The translations under genes and the position numbers were made by a program. Under the pieces are notes generated by a model. The model worked only from the letters and a program-made list of their open reading frames with translations. It was not told the origin of the DNA and did not search any database. From contig DALN01000039.1 of NCBI GenBank assembly GCA_002499455.1, forward strand, positions 7,221 to 12,639: a stretch of DNA of 5,419 nucleotides. The letters are read 5' to 3'. Origin of the DNA: Methanoculleus sp. UBA77 (GTDB lineage: Archaea; Halobacteriota; Methanomicrobia; Methanomicrobiales; Methanoculleaceae). Of the stretch, positions 4,700 through 5,419 are shown one piece after another (position 1 is the stretch's first letter; each line of letters opens with the position of its first letter).

Positions 4700-5419
4700 A
4701 TGAAACCAACGCAGCCAGTCAAACCAAACAGGGATGTAACGGCACTCCTGGAGTCTATGAGCAAGACCGGCTTCCAGGGGCGAAAGCTCGGGGAGTCGCT
4801 CGGCATCTGGACCAGGATGGTCAAAGATCCGGACTGCACGATATTCATGGGGCTGTCGGGGGCGATGATCCCGGCAGGTATGCAGAACGTGCTGATCGAA
4901 CTCGTCAGGCACCGCTACATCGACGTCCTGGTCTCGACGGGGGCAAACATCTTCCACGACACCTGCGAGCACCTCGGCGTCCGCCACTACCTCGGCCACC
5001 ACCACGCCGACGACGCCGCGCTCCTCGAGAAGGGGATCGACCGCATCTACGATGTCTTTGCGTATGAAGAGGAGTTCCGGGGCATCGACGCCGAGATCTC
5101 GCGGTTCGCCGACGAGATTGCGCCGTTCCGGGGCTCGTCGCGCGAGTTCATCCGGCTCCTCGGGCAATGGCTCCGCGAACGGCGGCCGGAAGGCAAATCG
5201 CTCGTCGCCACCTGCGCCGAGTATGGTGTTCCGATCTTCATCCCCGCCCTCGGCGACTCCTCCATCGGGATCGGCCTTGTCATGGCCCGCCGGCGCGGGG
5301 TCGACGTCGATATCGACCAGCTCGCCGACACCGACGAGATCACGCGGCTCGTCGAGGGGTCGAAGAAGACCGGGGTCATCTACGTCGGCGGCGGCGTCCC
5401 GAAGAACTTCATCCAGCAG
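4700..5419 (+). CDS. dys: Deoxyhypusine synthase, N-terminal 240 residues (runs off the right edge)
   Basis: A cytoplasmic NAD-dependent enzyme that transfers the aminobutyl group of spermidine to one lysine of translation factor aIF5A, giving deoxyhypusine. Visible family features are LGESLGIW (about 30-37), the glycine-rich GLSGAMIPAGM (51-61), the NAD-site motif STGAN (79-83) followed by HDTCEHLG, GDSSIGIGL (185-193), and the active-site loop VGGGVPKNFI (229-238). Its Lys235 corresponds to the lysine that forms the covalent enzyme-spermidine intermediate. Archaeal homologues are usually a little over 300 residues, so the C-terminus is missing because the window ends, not through truncation. 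The ATG at 4700 is preceded by only a weak AGGA (4690-4693). A TTG at 4694 is a possible but less likely start. The gene is separated from the CBS operon by a terminator and a repeat, so it probably has its own promoter. Confidence 0.96.
   Translation, partial: MKPTQPVKPNRDVTALLESMSKTGFQGRKLGESLGIWTRMVKDPDCTIFMGLSGAMIPAGMQNVLIELVRHRYIDVLVSTGANIFHDTCEHLGVRHYLGHHHADDAALLEKGIDRIYDVFAYEEEFRGIDAEISRFADEIAPFRGSSREFIRLLGQWLRERRPEGKSLVATCAEYGVPIFIPALGDSSIGIGLVMARRRGVDVDIDQLADTDEITRLVEGSKKTGVIYVGGGVPKNFIQQ

Noticed and set aside
4327..5379. Long minus-strand open frames opposite and upstream of dys
   Set aside because: They are shadows of the high-GC deoxyhypusine synthase gene and of the repeat; the plus strand has the clear family match.

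Overview
The window looks like a high-GC euryarchaeal chromosome, most likely a methanogen of the Methanomicrobiales (Methanoculleus-like). This rests on three things: archaeal-type Shine-Dalgarno sites resembling GGAGGTGAT, TATA-like promoter sequence and poly-T termination instead of bacterial signals, and gene content (a 4-CBS protein resembling Methanocaldococcus MJ1225, a CBS plus zinc-ribbon protein, and an archaeal deoxyhypusine synthase). The genus is an inference from composition and recollection; no search was run.

Positions 63-3991 hold five tightly packed plus-strand genes, each with its own ribosome binding site. Every one is made almost entirely of CBS domains: 2 CBS + zinc ribbon, then four proteins with 4 CBS each, about 18 CBS units in total. 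Junctions are a 4-nt ATGA overlap, a 40-nt gap, a 6-nt gap and another 4-nt ATGA overlap, so they very probably form one operon. No kinase, transporter, channel, enzyme or DNA-binding domain accompanies them. CBS pairs (Bateman modules) usually bind AMP, ADP, ATP, SAM or related adenosyl ligands, so the operon reads as a multi-subunit or multi-channel adenylate sensor whose output partner lies elsewhere. The third protein keeps the canonical Thr...Asp ligand motif in all four CBS units and resembles the archaeal AMPK-gamma-like protein MJ1225. Other members have lost the motif in some units, which suggests division of labour between binding and structural sites.

Positions 3992-4699 (708 nt) are intergenic. 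They hold a T-tract terminator, a stretch with nothing recognisable (about 4051-4238), and a compound inverted repeat (4239-4529) made of two diverged, oppositely oriented copies of one unit around a hairpin-rich centre. The promoter region of the next gene follows. The repeat is probably a dispersed, non-autonomous element, but this cannot be settled from one window.

From 4700 to the right edge runs the first 240 codons of deoxyhypusine synthase, which makes the hypusine precursor on translation factor aIF5A. It includes the active-site lysine. It is separated from the CBS operon by the terminator and repeat, so it is probably transcribed independently.
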